From positions 62,001 to 126,000 of the forward strand of contig NZ_JAMXIB010000003.1 in NCBI RefSeq assembly GCF_024006985.1: 64,000 nucleotides of DNA. Direction: 5' to 3'. Positions 1 to 13,400 of the stretch are shown here, piece by piece; positions within the stretch are counted from its first letter, which is position 1, and each line of letters starts with the position of its first letter. Source of the stretch: Robiginitalea marina (GTDB lineage: Bacteria; Bacteroidota; Bacteroidia; Flavobacteriales; Flavobacteriaceae). A model generated the notes under the pieces. The model was not told the origin of the DNA. It was given only the letters and a program-made list of their open reading frames with translations, and did no database searches. Position numbers and translations under genes: made by a program.

Positions 1-24
1 GGCCACGATGCCTTTTCAGGAGCA

Positions 25-32
25 CAAAGGTA
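25..32 (-). promoter_or_regulatory. Putative leftward -7 promoter element
   Basis: Read on the minus strand, these bases give TACCTTTG, a full match to the Bacteroidota -7 consensus TAnnTTTG. A TTTG (bases 51-48) lies upstream with a spacer of about 15, slightly short for a -33 element. It would drive a transcript leaving the window to the left, starting near base 20. The gene it serves lies outside the window. Confidence 0.35.
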
Positions 33-63
33 TTATTTTTTCCGGCTTCAAAAAAACAATCTT

Positions 64-438
64 TCATCGCGACTTCCGAAGAATCACGGTAACCTGCTGA
101 ACATCCCCGCCCAGGGGAGGGTTGACTTTGGAAATTGCCACCTCCGCTTCTTCCACCTGTGGATGGTCCCTGAAGATGCGGCTCAGGATCCTGTCGGCAA
201 CCGTTTCCAACAGGTGGCTCCTGGTTTCCATTTCTTCCCTGACAATCCCATGCAGGTGAACATAATCCACGGTGTCGGAAAGCCGGTCCGTCAGGGCCGC
301 TTTTTCCAGGTTGGCCTGTACTTCGAGGTCTACCCGGTAGTCCGACCCGATAATGCCTTCTTCCCTGAGGCAGCCGTGGAAGGCATACAGGCGGATGTTA
401 TCCAGGCGTACTTTTCCCAAAATGTTCGTTTTCTGCAA
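64..438 (-). CDS. folB: Dihydroneopterin aldolase
   Basis: Cytoplasmic folate-pathway enzyme that converts 7,8-dihydroneopterin to 6-hydroxymethyl-7,8-dihydropterin and glycolaldehyde. The 124 residues match the usual length of the family. The N-terminal stretch LDNIRLYAFHG is the typical FolB opening, the central part carries a conserved SDTVDY segment, and the C-terminal half has the AEVAISKVNPP region. The gene lies 61 bases downstream of the second PorP/SprF gene on the same strand, so it may be read through from the gliding operon, but nothing links its function to that operon. It is the last gene before the left edge. The function is secure; the operon link is inferred. Confidence 0.93.
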   Translation of the reverse strand: MQKTNILGKVRLDNIRLYAFHGCLREEGIIGSDYRVDLEVQANLEKAALTDRLSDTVDYVHLHGIVREEMETRSHLLETVADRILSRIFRDHPQVEEAEVAISKVNPPLGGDVQQVTVILRKSR

Positions 439-499
439 AACTAGGACAAAAACCAGAGATTACCCTTGATCTGCAGTCGTTTTGGGCGCCCTTCCGGGA

Positions 500-1450
500 T
501 TAATACGTACACCGGCAATTGCTCAGGCCCTGGAACAAATCGACCCCTACGGTAATCACGTGGGTCCCGTAACTGAACGCCAGGATATCATTGAGGATGA
601 TTTGCACCGAGTAGGCGAAATAGAAATTCCCTTTCTTAAGCCCCGCAAAGGGGGCAATGTACAGGGGGCGGCCGATCTGGTCGTTTAAGAACCGGTAGTT
701 TACCCCCGTATAGTAATAGTCCTCAAAATCGTAGAGGCGCAATTTCATATTCAGGTCGGTTTCGGAACGCCCGTCGCTTTCAAAGATCTTATAAAGGACA
801 GAGGGCTCCAGCTCCAGCCGGCTGTTTTTGTTTTTGGAATAGCGGAACCCCGTGTAAACGTAATAATTCCGGAGTTGGTTCGGCTCAAAAATGGGGTTGA
901 ACCCGGTGAGGTCCTTATCGATGAGGTTGGAAGCATTGACGCTGAGGTAAAACTTGTTGATCCGGTACATTACCCCCACGTCGAAGTTGTGGTTGCTGGT
1001 GGACCGGTCGTCGGTTACAGAAGGGTCTCCCCCCAGGTTCTGGAATTCCTCGATGTCGATCCGGAACTGGTTGAAATTATACGAAATCCCGAAAGAAAGG
1101 AATTCATCTTCGTATTTGTCGAGGGTCAGGTGGTGCGCAAAAGACAGGCGGGCACCCTGCTGGCGGGTGAAGCCGTTGCTGTCGTTATACAGGAAAATCC
1201 CCGCCCCCGAACGGTTGCCGATACGGGCGTCGGCAGCCAGGGACTGGGTTTCCGGGGCGTCCTCGATCCCCACCCACTGGCTCAGGCCGTTCAAGCGGAT
1301 CTTGACGTGGTCGCCGATCCCGGCATAGGTCGGGGCCAGCACAAAGGGGTTGTCTGCCAGGTACTGGGAGAGCTGAGGCGAGTTCAATTCCTGTCCGCTA
1401 GAACTCAGCGCGCCTGCCATCAACAACACAAGTAAGAATCTGAAACGCAT
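500..1450 (-). CDS. sprF: PorP/SprF family type IX secretion outer-membrane protein
   Basis: Predicted outer-membrane beta-barrel of 316 residues with a signal peptide (about residues 1-20, ending SSSGQ) followed by the family opening LNSPQLSQYLADNPFVLAP. Repeated amphipathic strands such as FLSFGISYNFNQF, FDVGVMYRINKFYLSVNASNL and YYYTGVNYRF fill the rest, and it ends in aromatic-rich strands. PorP/SprF proteins are T9SS accessories. In Flavobacterium johnsoniae, SprF is encoded directly downstream of sprB and is needed to get SprB to the surface. Here the gene starts 20 bases after the giant adhesin gene on the same strand, the same arrangement. The sprF assignment rests on family and position; several paralogues exist per genome, so strict orthology is not proven. 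Confidence 0.85.
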   Translation of the reverse strand: MRFRFLLVLLMAGALSSSGQELNSPQLSQYLADNPFVLAPTYAGIGDHVKIRLNGLSQWVGIEDAPETQSLAADARIGNRSGAGIFLYNDSNGFTRQQGARLSFAHHLTLDKYEDEFLSFGISYNFNQFRIDIEEFQNLGGDPSVTDDRSTSNHNFDVGVMYRINKFYLSVNASNLIDKDLTGFNPIFEPNQLRNYYVYTGFRYSKNKNSRLELEPSVLYKIFESDGRSETDLNMKLRLYDFEDYYYTGVNYRFLNDQIGRPLYIAPFAGLKKGNFYFAYSVQIILNDILAFSYGTHVITVGVDLFQGLSNCRCTY

Positions 1451-1470
1451 AGCTAGTTTAGGTTAAGTTC

Positions 1471-4400
1471 TTAGCGGTACAGGGTGAAATGGCCCACAAA
1501 TTCCCGGGTGTCCCGTTCCCCGTTCAGTTTGATTACGTACCAGTAGTCTCCGGTTGGGAGTTCCCTTCCGTCGTAGGTGCCGTCCCAACCCTGGCTTCCA
1601 TAGGCTTCCTCGGCAACCACTCTACCATAACGATCATAAATTTTTATTAGTATTTCCGGGAAGCCCTCCATGTTTCTGGGGATCCAGAAATCGTTGTTTC
1701 CATCGCCATCCGGGGTAAAGAAATTCGGGATTTCGATGTCTATGAACTCCATGAAAATCTGGGCCTCGGCCACACAACCATTCTGGTCCACCACGCGGAC
1801 GGTATAGGTGCCGGTTTCCGTGATGTAATACGTGTTGTCGGCACCGTTGTCGTCATCGTTGAAATAGAAGGTGTATTCGGGCACCCCGCCGCCGGCAATG
1901 GCCGTGATCTCATTGATGTTCTGTTGGGCCAATGCAAGGGTGAGCGGCTCAAATGCCTGTATTTCAAAGTCGATGGTCAGTACACACCCGTTGGCGTGCG
2001 AGATGGCCAGGTAGTGCGGGCCGGGAGCCAGGTTGGTGAAATCGGGATCCAGCTGCATGTCGGCAGGGTCGGTCGAATCCAGGGCATACATGACCTGGTC
2101 AGCCATAGCCTGATCTTCCAGCACCACCTCCAGATAGTTGTCCGGGAGGTCTCCCGTACATTCGTAAACCGGGGTTACCACGGCGTTCAGGTTCACTCCG
2201 GGCTCGATGGTTGCAATAACATTGGTCTCACATCCCTGGGCATCCCTCACAAAGATGACGTAGGTGCCCGAAGCCAGTCCGGTAAATGAAGCCTGGGCCG
2301 GTTGGAAGTCAGCATCGGCATTGGAATTGAACGCGGTCTGGTAAGGAGCGGTTCCGCCTGAAATAACCAGGTCGATCAGGCCGTCCTCGCTTCCGACACA
2401 TACCTCAGGGGTAGCCGTAGCCGACACTTCAAGGGGTTGTGGTTCCGTCAGGGTAAACTGGAAGGTGAGGAAGCACCCGTTTACGTCCTGTGCAATTACA
2501 TCGTATACCCCGGCCTCCAGGTCGGTAAAGGTATTTACCGTATCGAACTGGTTCAGGTTCGGGCTAATGGCGTACAGGATGTTCCCTGTGCCGCCGGAAA
2601 CCGCAACAGTAATCGTTCCGTCCGACTCCCCGGCACAGGTGATGTTGGTAAAGCTTTCCTGGTCGATTTGCAGGGGCGCAGGTTCGGTGATTATTATCTC
2701 GGAAGATACTTCTTCGCAATCGTCGCTTACCACGCGGATCCAGTAGCTTCCCACCCCGAGGCCGGAAAAGGTACCGCTTTGCTGAGGCCCTGCCAGCAGG
2801 GAGCTCAGGGCGGCATCGCCGAACAACTCATACTGGTAGTTACCCAGTCCGCCGGTGGCCAGGGCCCGCAGGGAAGCGGTAGCCTCCCCGGTGCAGTTGA
2901 TCATTGCCGCACTGGTGTCAATGGTCAGGGCAAGCGGGGGAACGGGCTCGATACTTACCTGGTTGGAAAGGTCCCCTTCGCACCCGAAGGAATCCCGGAC
3001 ATAATACTGGTAGGTGCCGTCGGCCACGCTGAAGGTGTGGGTGTTGCCACCCGACATCGGGCTGTAGTTCACCCCATCGGTACTGTATTCATACGGGCCT
3101 GTTCCCCCGGTCGCACCCAGGACGATTTCACCGTTGCCGGCACAGGTCATCTGGGCGGTTTGCACCAGGGTGGCGAACACTTCCGTTGGCTCGCTGATCA
3201 CCACTTGAGGCGTTTCCATCCCGCAGTTCCAACCGTCGGTGACGGTAATGCTGTAGGTGCCTGCGCCCAGGTTTGCAAACACGGGGTTGCTTTGGGCCCC
3301 GGAGGTAAAGGTCACCGTAGTGCCGGTGGCATCGTAGACATTGAGCTGGTAGGAATAGGATCCTTCCCCCCCGCTGACGTTGATCGCCGATACCGCCGCA
3401 TTCTCGTCCCCGTAACAGGCAAGGGTTGTGGGCGTTGCCGTGATATCTGCGCTAATGGGCAGGGGTTCCGTAAGGGTAATGGTATCGTTGAAGACACACC
3501 CTGCAACGTCTGTCACTGCCACGGTGAAATTCCCTGCAGAAAGGCCGGTAAAGAGCAGGCCGCCACTGCCGCTTGCGGTATAGCTCTGACCGGTGGTGGT
3601 ATTCACCAGTACCACATCATATGGGGCATATCCGCCTTCCGGGCGCACTTCGATTTCCCCCTGGTCGTTGGTACAGGTTACCCCGGCAACTTCGGAAACC
3701 GAAGCGGTAAGGGCCATGTCAGGAGAGGCAATGGTAAACACATTGGAATCTTCTGCACAGAACGGGGCGTCGGATTGCGTTACGCGGATAAAGTAATTTC
3801 CTCCACTGAGCCCGGTTACCAGAATGGGGTTGGTGGCGGTGGAACCGCTTCCAGTAATCCCAGTGGAAACCGCTGCGCTGGTAAACACCTCGTAAGTGTA
3901 GTTTCCGGTATATCCACTGACCTCCACAGAGGCTTCTCCATTGGCATCCCCGAAACAAACCACGGGGCTTACCGGGCTTGCAGTCACATCGATCAGGTCG
4001 TAAGGCGCAATGTTGTAGGGCGCCGTAAGCACATAGCAACCTGTGGCATTGTCAGTCACACGGAAGGTATAGCTTCCCGGGGCCGACAATTCAAAGGTGG
4101 CTGAAGTGTTTGAGGGCGTCCCGGTCAGGATACCGTTAGGGTTGCCCAATGGCAATAGTTCAAAGGTATAGGTGTTGGCAGGGTTGCCGTCATCGGTTAC
4201 CGTAACCAGCACTTCTTCAGGGTTAAGGCAGGTGATGGCCACATTTTGGGCGACACCGGCTGTAAAGGCATTCAGGGGCTCCAGGACTACAGGCACGATT
4301 TCCACACACCCGTTGGCGTCGCGCACCGACACACTGAGGTTCTGGGTGCTGCCGGTGTCTGCCACCCCGAAGGTGTTTGCCGACTGGTAATTCACCCCGT

Positions 4401-7400
4401 CTATACTGTAGAGGTAGGGGGCCGTACCGCCTCCGGCAATAGCGGTGACGGTTGCGGTGTTCACCGAGTTGTCGGGGGCACAGGCAAAGGCTGTGGCGCT
4501 GGCCGACAAGGTAAGCACAGGCGGCTCATCGATGGTGACATTCTGCTGGGCCACGCAGGACAGGCCGGAAATAGCCTCTACCACGTAGTTGCCCGCGGAT
4601 AATCCGCTGAACAGGGGGTCTGACTGAGGCCCGGCGATCGGGATCCCCCCCTGGTATAGCACATAGGTATAAGGCGGGTTGTCATTGACGCCTGCCCCTG
4701 AAGGCTGCAGGTTCACCCGGATGCTGCCATCGCTGCCGCCATTACACGTTACATCGGTAACCGTAGCCGGGGCGAGGGTAACCGGGGTCGGGGCCACAAG
4801 GGCCACATTTACGGTTTCCGTACAGTTGGGGGTGGTATCCAGGTCGCTTACCACAAAGACATAGGTGCCGGCCTGATCCAGCCCGGTAAACACCCCGGTG
4901 GTATTGCTTGCCGTGGTGATGCCGTCAGGAAAGGTTACCGTGTAATCGAAGTTCCCGGAACCTCCCTGGGCCGCAATGGTAATCTCGCCCTCAGGGGTTG
5001 TCGTACAATCCAGGGGTTTTACCACGGTACCCACCAGGGCCAGTACATCATATAACACTTCGGGGCCCACTACGGTGCTGCAACCCCACTGGTCGTTAAC
5101 GCGGACTTCATAGGAACCTTCTCCAAGCCCGCTGAATACGGGGCTGCCCTGGGGCGCACCGAAATCTGCCCCATTGCGGATCAGCTGGTAGGTGTAGTTG
5201 CCGCCCTGACCGCCGAGGACCCCAACCACTTCGATTTCTCCCTGGAAGGCCGTACAGTTCTCCTGGTTTACCTGGAGGGAAGCCGTAATGGGTGCAGGGT
5301 CTGCCAGTACGATATTGTCCTGGATCAGTTCCGCACATCCCCGGGCGTCGATCACCCAGGCCTGGTAGGTGCCGGCCCCAAGGTTGTCGAACACGGGGGA
5401 AGCGATATAATCCCCGGGCCCTGCGGGGGCTGAAGTGCCGACGTAGTAAGTATAGCCGCCCCAGCCGCCCAGGACGTTGTAGATTTCAATACGGCCATCC
5501 ATGCCCACACACGTAATCGGATCCACCAGTACGGCGGCGCTCAGGGCTGCAGGAGGGCCTGCAATATTGAACAGTTCCGTCTGCGTACATTGGGGCGCAG
5601 CGGTCTGGGTCATTTCCACCCGGTATTCCCCGGCGAAAAGTGCAATCGGAGCCGTAGGCCCGTTGGTGGGGCTGTTTCCGAAATCCACGACCACATCATC
5701 TGCCGTATTGCCCGGGGTCCCGTTGGTGTCGTAAATCGTCCAGTCAAAGCCTCCGGCATAGGTGGCATCCAGGAGCTCAAAGGTAACGGCCCCGGATTGG
5801 GTGCCAAAGCAGGTGACATCTGAAACGATATCCACGGCAATGTCGAACGTGTTGGGGTCCGTCAGGGTCTCCACGACGCTCAGTACACACCCGGTGTCGG
5901 TATGCCGCACCAGGAAGATGTAGGTGCCTGCGGAAAGCCCCCCGAAGGTGTTGGAAGCCTGCCAGGTTGCCCCGTTATCGATGCTGTATTCGAGCAGGGC
6001 GGCATTCCCACTGGCGGTAGTTGCCGTCAGGCTGATCTCGCCATCGGCCCCCGGAACGCAGCTCAGGGGGTTGGTGATGGCCGCGGTAAGGCCCTGCAGT
6101 TCGTCAAAGGCAGGAATAATCGCCGTGGTGCTTCCCACGCAGCCATTGCTGTCGTATACGTTGATGGTATAGCTGCCCCCGGCCAGGTTGGTCTCGGCGT
6201 ACAGCGGGTTGTTGCCGCTTTGCACCACCACATCATCGGCCGTGCTGGGGGTTCCCTGGTCGTTGATGAACTCGTACACCGCATAGGTGCCGCTTCCACC
6301 GGTAATGCCGGAGGCATCCACCAGGATGGTCGCGTTCCCCGGGTTATTGCCGGCGGGGCATGCGAAAGGGGTGACCACGGGGACGGGTACCGCAACAGGG
6401 TCCGGTTCGCCTATGGTGATCCCTGTGATTACTTCCGTACAGCCGTTGGTGCCGGTGGCTGTGATATCGTATGTGCCCGCGGGCAGCCCTTCAAAGGTGT
6501 TGGTGGCGGCATTGAAGGAGCCGGCTGCCGGGCTGATCGCAAAGGTCAGGGGATTGATGCCGGTATCGGTCTGGAACAGCCTGATAAAGCCATCGGAATC
6601 CCCGTTACAGGTCACATCCTGATGGATTTCCGTGAATTGCGGCAATACCGCGGGGGGCACCTCCACATCCACTGTGCCGAGGCAGTTGGGAACTGAAGTG
6701 CCGGTATCGTACACGGTAATGGTGTAGGTACCCGGGGCACTGGCGAGGTCCCATACATAGGGGCTTCCGGGCAGGGCGGTCCGCACCTGGCTCACCGGGC
6801 CGCTGATTTCGTAGTCGTAGGAGCCGGAACCGGAGGTTACCGCGATGGTGATCTGGGCGTTGTTGTTGGGCGCAGGCTCGCAATCGAGCAGGGTGGTAAG
6901 GCTGGCATTGAATTGCAGGGGGGGCTGGATGTCAAAGAAATCCGTTTCCCCGCAGCCGTTCACGTCCCGCACGGCAATGCTCTGCCCCGGGCCGGAACTA
7001 AGCCCGGTCACGGTAAACTGGTTGGAGGCATTGAAGGCCACAGCCTGCCAGGCACTTCCGTTAACGCTGATCTGATAGGGTGCAATGCCCGGGGAGGTCA
7101 GGGTAACAAGGACCTCAAAAGTCCCTTCGGCAACGCATTCATCCACCACGGAAAGGGCGATTTCCGGCTGGGGATCCAGGGCCACGGTAACGGCGTCGGA
7201 CTGGATGCAGTCGTTGGCGTCCTTCACGTACACGATATAATCCCCGGCCTCCACATTGGCAAAAGTGCTGCTGGTCCATCCCGGGTCTGCGGCTGTTGGT
7301 GCCGGGTCGGTGGCCGGCAGGTACTGGAATTCATAGGGCGCCGTCCCGAACTGGGCGGTGGCGGTAATCACCCCGTCGTTGGGGTTACAGGTATCGTTTT

Positions 7401-10400
7401 CAGGCGAGTCGGCGGTAACCTGCAGCAGGTTGGTCGACTGCGAAATGGTAAATTCCGGGGTGGCTACGGAACATCCGTTAAAGGCGCCGCCCACTTCGGT
7501 CAGCAGCACATAGTACACGCCCTGGTCAAGGGGCCCGAGGTTGCTCAGGGTAATAGGTCCTGCCGGGGGGTTCACCGGCTGGCTACCTGAGATGACTGGG
7601 GTCAGGGGGGCATTGGACTGGAAGTTATAGATCTCCCAGGTTACCGCGGTGGCCCCGGGGTCGAACCCGTCGAGGTCGAAAGAGATGCTGCCGTCCGCAG
7701 CGCCCGTACAGGAAATGTCCCTGGGCGCCATGGCGCTCGCCACCATGCCGGAAGGGCTGTTGATGGGTGCACTGGCCGTCTCGAAATAGTAACAAAGGGT
7801 CACCAGGTCATGCACTACAAACGTGTAGGTGATGCCCGGTACCAACCCGGTAAAGGTGGCCGTATCCCCCCCGGGCACGTCAGGGGCCTGGTAGGTTGAG
7901 GAATACGGGGTTGAGTAGGTTTCGAGGATGGCAAATTCATAATTCCCGCTTCCCACCACCGAGGATACGGTTACGATGGCCGTTCCGCCCGTGGTACAAT
8001 CGGCGGTAAGGGTAGACACGTCGATATCCAGGTCGTCCGGGGGCGAGGCAATGATGTTGGTGGTGAGCACGGAACAACCATTGGCATCCACCACATCCAC
8101 TTCATAGATCCCGAATTCAAGGATCGAGAAGGTGTAATCTTCCCCTCCGGCGGTCGTGGGATAGCTGGCGGAATAGCCATTGTTTCCGGTCAGGTAATAC
8201 GTGTATTCCCCGGTGCCCCCGGTCAGGTTCTCCACGGTAATGGAACCCGGGGTGGTCCCGGAAGTGGCGTCGCAGGTAATCGGCACCAGGTTGATGTCGT
8301 AGGAAAGGGCATCCGGCTGGGCAATGCTCACCGGGAAGGGCAGCGAGGCGCAGCCCTTGCTGTCGGTAATGGTGACCTCATAGTCCCCGGCAGGCAGACC
8401 CGTGGTCTGGACGCCGTAGGAGGTGCTGGTGTTGGTTTCAAACACCTCAATGGTGTAAGGCCCCAGGCCTATGGAGGTATCGATCACCACATCCAGGGTT
8501 CCGGTCAAGGCCCCGTTACACAGGATGTCTGTGGGCGTTACCGCACTGATTACCGGGGTATCCGCCGGGGTCACCGTTACCGGGCCGGTTACCGCGATAC
8601 AGGCGGTGGGGGTAGTGGTATCCGTTACGCGGAAGATATAGGTGGCAGCGGTATTTGTGGTAAACGTATTCCCGGTAAAACCAGTCGTATTCCAGGTGGT
8701 TCCCCCGGTATCGGACCACTCATAGGAGTAGGTGCCGGAGCCGCCGGAAGCATTTACGTCGATGGTCGCCGGGGCGATACAGCTCAGGTCTGCGGTCAGC
8801 ACCGCAGCGGCCAGCAATTGGGGGTTTATGGTCACCGCAATCGGGGTGCCCACACAGCCATAGGCGTCCCTAACATTGATGTCGTAGGTGCCTGCCGCCA
8901 GGTTGCCGAAGGTGTAGGTGGTGGAAGAGGCCGGGCTGGGGGTCATCCAGGGCCCTCCGTTGATATTGAAGAGGTACAGGCCATTGCCATCGGTTACATT
9001 CACGGCAATTTCCCCGTCATTATTTCCACTATAACAAGCCGTGGGCGTGGCAGTGAAGGCGAGGGCCTGGGGGGGTGCGATAGTGATCACCACATCGATG
9101 GGATCTTCGCATCCGTTGATGTCCCGTACGCGCACAAGGTAGTCTCCTGCGGGAATGGAAGTGAAGACATTGCTGGCCTGGTAGGCAGTAATCACGGCGC
9201 CAAGGCCGTCTTCCAGCTGGTATTGATAGGCAGGGGTCCCCCCGGTAGCAGAGGCCGTAATGGTCGCCCCGGCATTCGAGCACGTAATTTCTTCGGTAAT
9301 GCCGGCCGATGCAACCACCGGAGCGGGCTCGGCCAGGGTCGCGTTCAGGGTAATGGCGCAGCCGGGATCAAGGGCATCCCGTATCTCAATGGTATACGGA
9401 CCCGCCGCCAGGCCCGTAAGGGTGACTGGACTGCTGGTCTGGGGGGCGGAATAGCCCCCGCCGTTTACCTGGTATTCAAAGCCATTGACCGCATTGAAGT
9501 TTTCCACTTCAAAAGTGATCTGCCCGCTATTGTCGCCGGCGCAGAGGAGGCCCGTCTGGTTGAGTAGAGCCGCCCCAAAAGCCAGGCCGGACTCAACCAC
9601 CACAGCGGTTTCTGTGGTACAGTCGCTGCCGTAATTCACGGTGATGGTATGGTTCCCCGGGGTAACGCCCGCAAACACGTTGGAAGCCTGGAAAGCGCCC
9701 CCGTCGAGGGAATAGGTATAGGTTGGATCGGACGGCAGCACGGTAATCTCCCCGGTACCGTCGCAGCTGTACGCAACAGTGGTGCCCAGGGAAGGTTCTG
9801 CCGGCAACGGGTCGAGAATCAGGGCAGGAAGCGACAGGACGCAACCCACAGCGTTGGCATCCCTCACCTCAACAGTAAAGGTTCCGTCGGACAGGCCGGA
9901 ATATACGATGCCCCCCGGGGTGGGCGCACTCCATGCACCGCCGTTGAGGCGGTATTGATACGACCCCGACCCCCCGCTTGTGGGGGTTACCCCGCCCACG
10001 GTGATTTCACCGGGCTGCAGGCAGGTATACGGTTGGGTTATTGCGGCTTCGGCCACCAGGGGAGCGGGCTCCGACAGAGTTACCACGTCGGTTGCCTCAC
10101 ACCCTTCGGCGTCCTGTACCCTGATGGCATAAGTGCCGGCCGGCAGGTTCACGAAGTTGCTTCCCGTCTGATAGGTGGCGCCATCATCGATGCTGTAGCG
10201 ATACGGGGCATTCCCCCCGGAGGCGGCGATGGCAATTGCCCCTGTATTGTCGCCGAAACAAAGGATGTCTGTGGGCGTAGGGGTGATGGCCAGGGGCGGA
10301 TCCTGGGTGATGGTGAGGTCCACCATGGCTTCGCAGTAATCGGCTCCCCCGGCATTGTCGCGCACATAAACGTCGTAGTCTCCGGCACCGCTTACGGGGA

Positions 10401-13400
10401 TGGTGTTAGAGGCACCGAAGTCCCCGGCAACCGGCGTGACCCCATCCCCAACAACGGCGTATACAAAATTCCCGTCGCCCCCGGAAGCAGAGATGAAGAC
10501 GTCCGTATCCGTGGCACAGGCCGTAATCGGATCGGCGGAAGCGCTCAGGGCCAGTTCCGGATCAACAGTGATGTTCGCGCTGGCCGTACAGTTTTTGCCA
10601 TCGATAACCTCGACGGTGTAGGTGCCCGGGCCCAGTCCGCTGAAGACGTTGGATGCTCCGTAAGCACCTCCGTTGAGGCGATACAGGTAATTTCCGTCCC
10701 CGCCCGAAAGGATGGTGGCGGTAAGGGTAAGGCCTGTGGCATCATCATAGCACAGGTCGTTGGCCGTAAGCCCCAGTACAGGGGGTATTGCCGCGTCGAG
10801 GACGGTGTTTGCGAAGGCCACACACCCATTGGCGTCGCTCACTTCTGCCGTATACGTGCCGACCTGGGCAAGCCCGGTAAACACCCCGCTGGTGTTCGAC
10901 AACGTACTGGTGTCGGGCAGGGTCAGGGTATAGGTGAAACTGCCCCACCCTCCCGAGGCTGTCAGGGCAATGCTGCCATCTGCCGTACAGGTTGGCTGGG
11001 TAGCTACCAGGTTAAGGGCCAGGGTAGTGGATGGTTCCTCTACGGTCACTGAAGCCGTATCGGTACAGCCGGTATCGGAATCGGTGACGATGATATCGTA
11101 GGTTCCCGCAGCAAGGCCCGTCAGGTCAATCGCATTGGCAGTTTGTGCCGTGCCTGAAAATGCGGCCGGTCCGGTCACGGCATAATCGTAAGAAGAAGCA
11201 AATCCGGAAACACTGAACTGCACGGCCCCGTCGGCACCTCCCAAACAACTGACCGGGGAGATTTGCAGGCCCGAAACACCAATTGGGACCACCGGGGCGA
11301 TGGTAAAGTTTTCTTCATAGGTACAGCCATTGGCATCGGTTACGCGGAAGGTATAGGTGTCCGCGGCCAGTCCGGTGAAGGAGGCTGTATTTCCGGTGGT
11401 TGAACTGGCAGCAATCGCTGCCGGGGCAATAACCTCAAACACAAAGGGCGCAGTTCCGTCGGCAACGGATACCGAAACATCGGAAGTCAGGGCCGGGCAT
11501 TGCGGTTGTGTTGCGGTGAAGGAGAGGTCGCTCGGCAAACTTAGCGGATCTATGGTAATGGGGTTCGCCACCGTGGTGCACCCGTTGGCGTCCCGGACGG
11601 TTATGGAATAGGTCCCGTCGGCCAGGCCGGTAAAGGTTTCCGCCCCTGCTCCGCTGACAAAGTTTATCCCGTCAATGCTGTATTCATAAGGGGCCGTACC
11701 CCCGCTCACATTCTGTGCCTGGATGCTGCCGTCCTGCAGGCAGGTGTAGTCCTGTACCAGGGCGGCATCTGCCGCCAGGGTATTGGTAGGCCCGGAGATG
11801 GTGTAGTTTTCGAAAAACTCGCAGGAAGCGCTTCCCTTGCGGAAATCGAGGCGCACCATGTAATCGCCTTGAGGCAATCCCGGGAATGATCCGGAAGTGT
11901 TGGAAGCGATTTGCACGCCGTTTTCGTCGATGAGGAAAAAGGTGAGCTGGTATCCGTTCCGGTCGATCACATTAAAGGTAATGCTGCCACTGGAATCCCC
12001 GAAACACTGTTCGTCCACCACGGTCGTGGGGTCGTATTCCACCGGCGGCTCAAAGTAAATCGTCACCGGGTTTGAAATGTCGAAGCAGTTGTTGCGGTCG
12101 ACCACCACGAAAGTATAGGTCCCGGGGTCCCAGACATCAAAAATCACACTGGTCTGGAACTCAGAGGCCGGGATAGAGGCCGGGTCGGGATAGGAGATTT
12201 GAGTGACCCCCCCTTCGTCCACAAATTCCCAGATGGCATAGGTGTGGGGCGTGCGTCCCCCCGTGGATTCCATCAGGATGTTCCCTTCCCGGCAGGTAAT
12301 GTTCTGTGAAACACGTGCGGTCAGTTGCAGGTCAGAAAGGTCTTCAATAATGACCTGTTCTGTGTACGCGCAGCCGTCATCGGTGTTTACCGCCACGTCA
12401 TAGGTGCCCGGGGCCAGGTTGTCAAAGGTATAGTTGTTGTCTGTGGAAGGCCCGAAGGTGTCTATCGAATTTCCTCCCTGGGAGATCTCATAATAGTATT
12501 GCGGGTTTACGTCGAGTACGGAAATGCTGATAGACCCCAGCCCGCTGCAGTCCGCTGCCCGGGAGGTCAGGTCTACCTGGAAGTTCCGGCGCAGCACCCC
12601 GATGTTTTCGAGGCGGAAAACGCATCCACCGACCACACCCTGCTGGCGCATTTCCACCGAGTACGCCCCGTTGTTTGCAATGTCAAAGCTGGGGCCGTTT
12701 CCGGCAGCATAAGGCACCAGGATGTTGCCGTTGGTTGCATCCAACAGTTGGTATTCATAGTCTGCCGGCATGTTGGTAACCGTGATGTTCCCCGGGGTCG
12801 CACAAATAATGTCCGTAACATTGAACTGGGGGTCGAGCGGGTTCTTAAAGATGTTGAAATAGAATCGCGTAAAGCAGCCATTCTGGTAATTGATCACCAC
12901 CCGGTATTCCCCGGCATCCGAGGCCAGGAAGTCGTTTCCGGTGTCTACGGTGTTCCAGCCACAGGCGGAATTCTTGTTGGCACAGTCTTCCCCTGCGTCC
13001 AGGCAGCTGGCCTCGTCCAAACGTTCCCAAACAATGCTGGTAGCATCGGGGATGTTGATTTCGATAAGTTCCGTATCGTTGGCGCCGCAGAGGAAGATCT
13101 TCGGCAGCGGTTCCCCGTCATTGGGGCAGACCACGATCTCTCCCTCCACGGTATTGGAGGTGTCGTTGATTAGGGTTGCAATAGGGTTGGTCTGGGTCAC
13201 CCCGGGCAAGACCACGGTAATAAATTCCTGGAAGCCCTTGCATGGGTCGGCGACGATCTTATCGACGATGTAGGAGCCGGCTTCGGTCACCTGGAGGGTG
13301 CTTGGATCGCCGTCGGGGTCCCCGTCGCTGAGGGGGGTGTCCCCTGCGTCGATCTGTCCGTTTCCATTGTTGTCAAAATACCAGAGGTACTCGTCAAAAT

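Noticed and set aside
2437-4104. 555-codon open frame on the plus strand opposite the giant adhesin gene
   Set aside because: It is antisense to a strong repeat protein with good family features; long antisense frames arise from the GC-rich codon pattern of the adhesin. The translated sequence has no domain features.
9649-11052. 467-codon plus-strand open frame inside the adhesin gene
   Set aside because: Same reason: antisense shadow of the modules, with composition that mirrors them and no recognisable family.
1740-12830. CRISPR-like array within the 11-kb repeat region
   Set aside because: The repeats are about 85 codons, diverged at DNA level, and in frame in an intact coding sequence. 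They have no short identical repeats with unique spacers.
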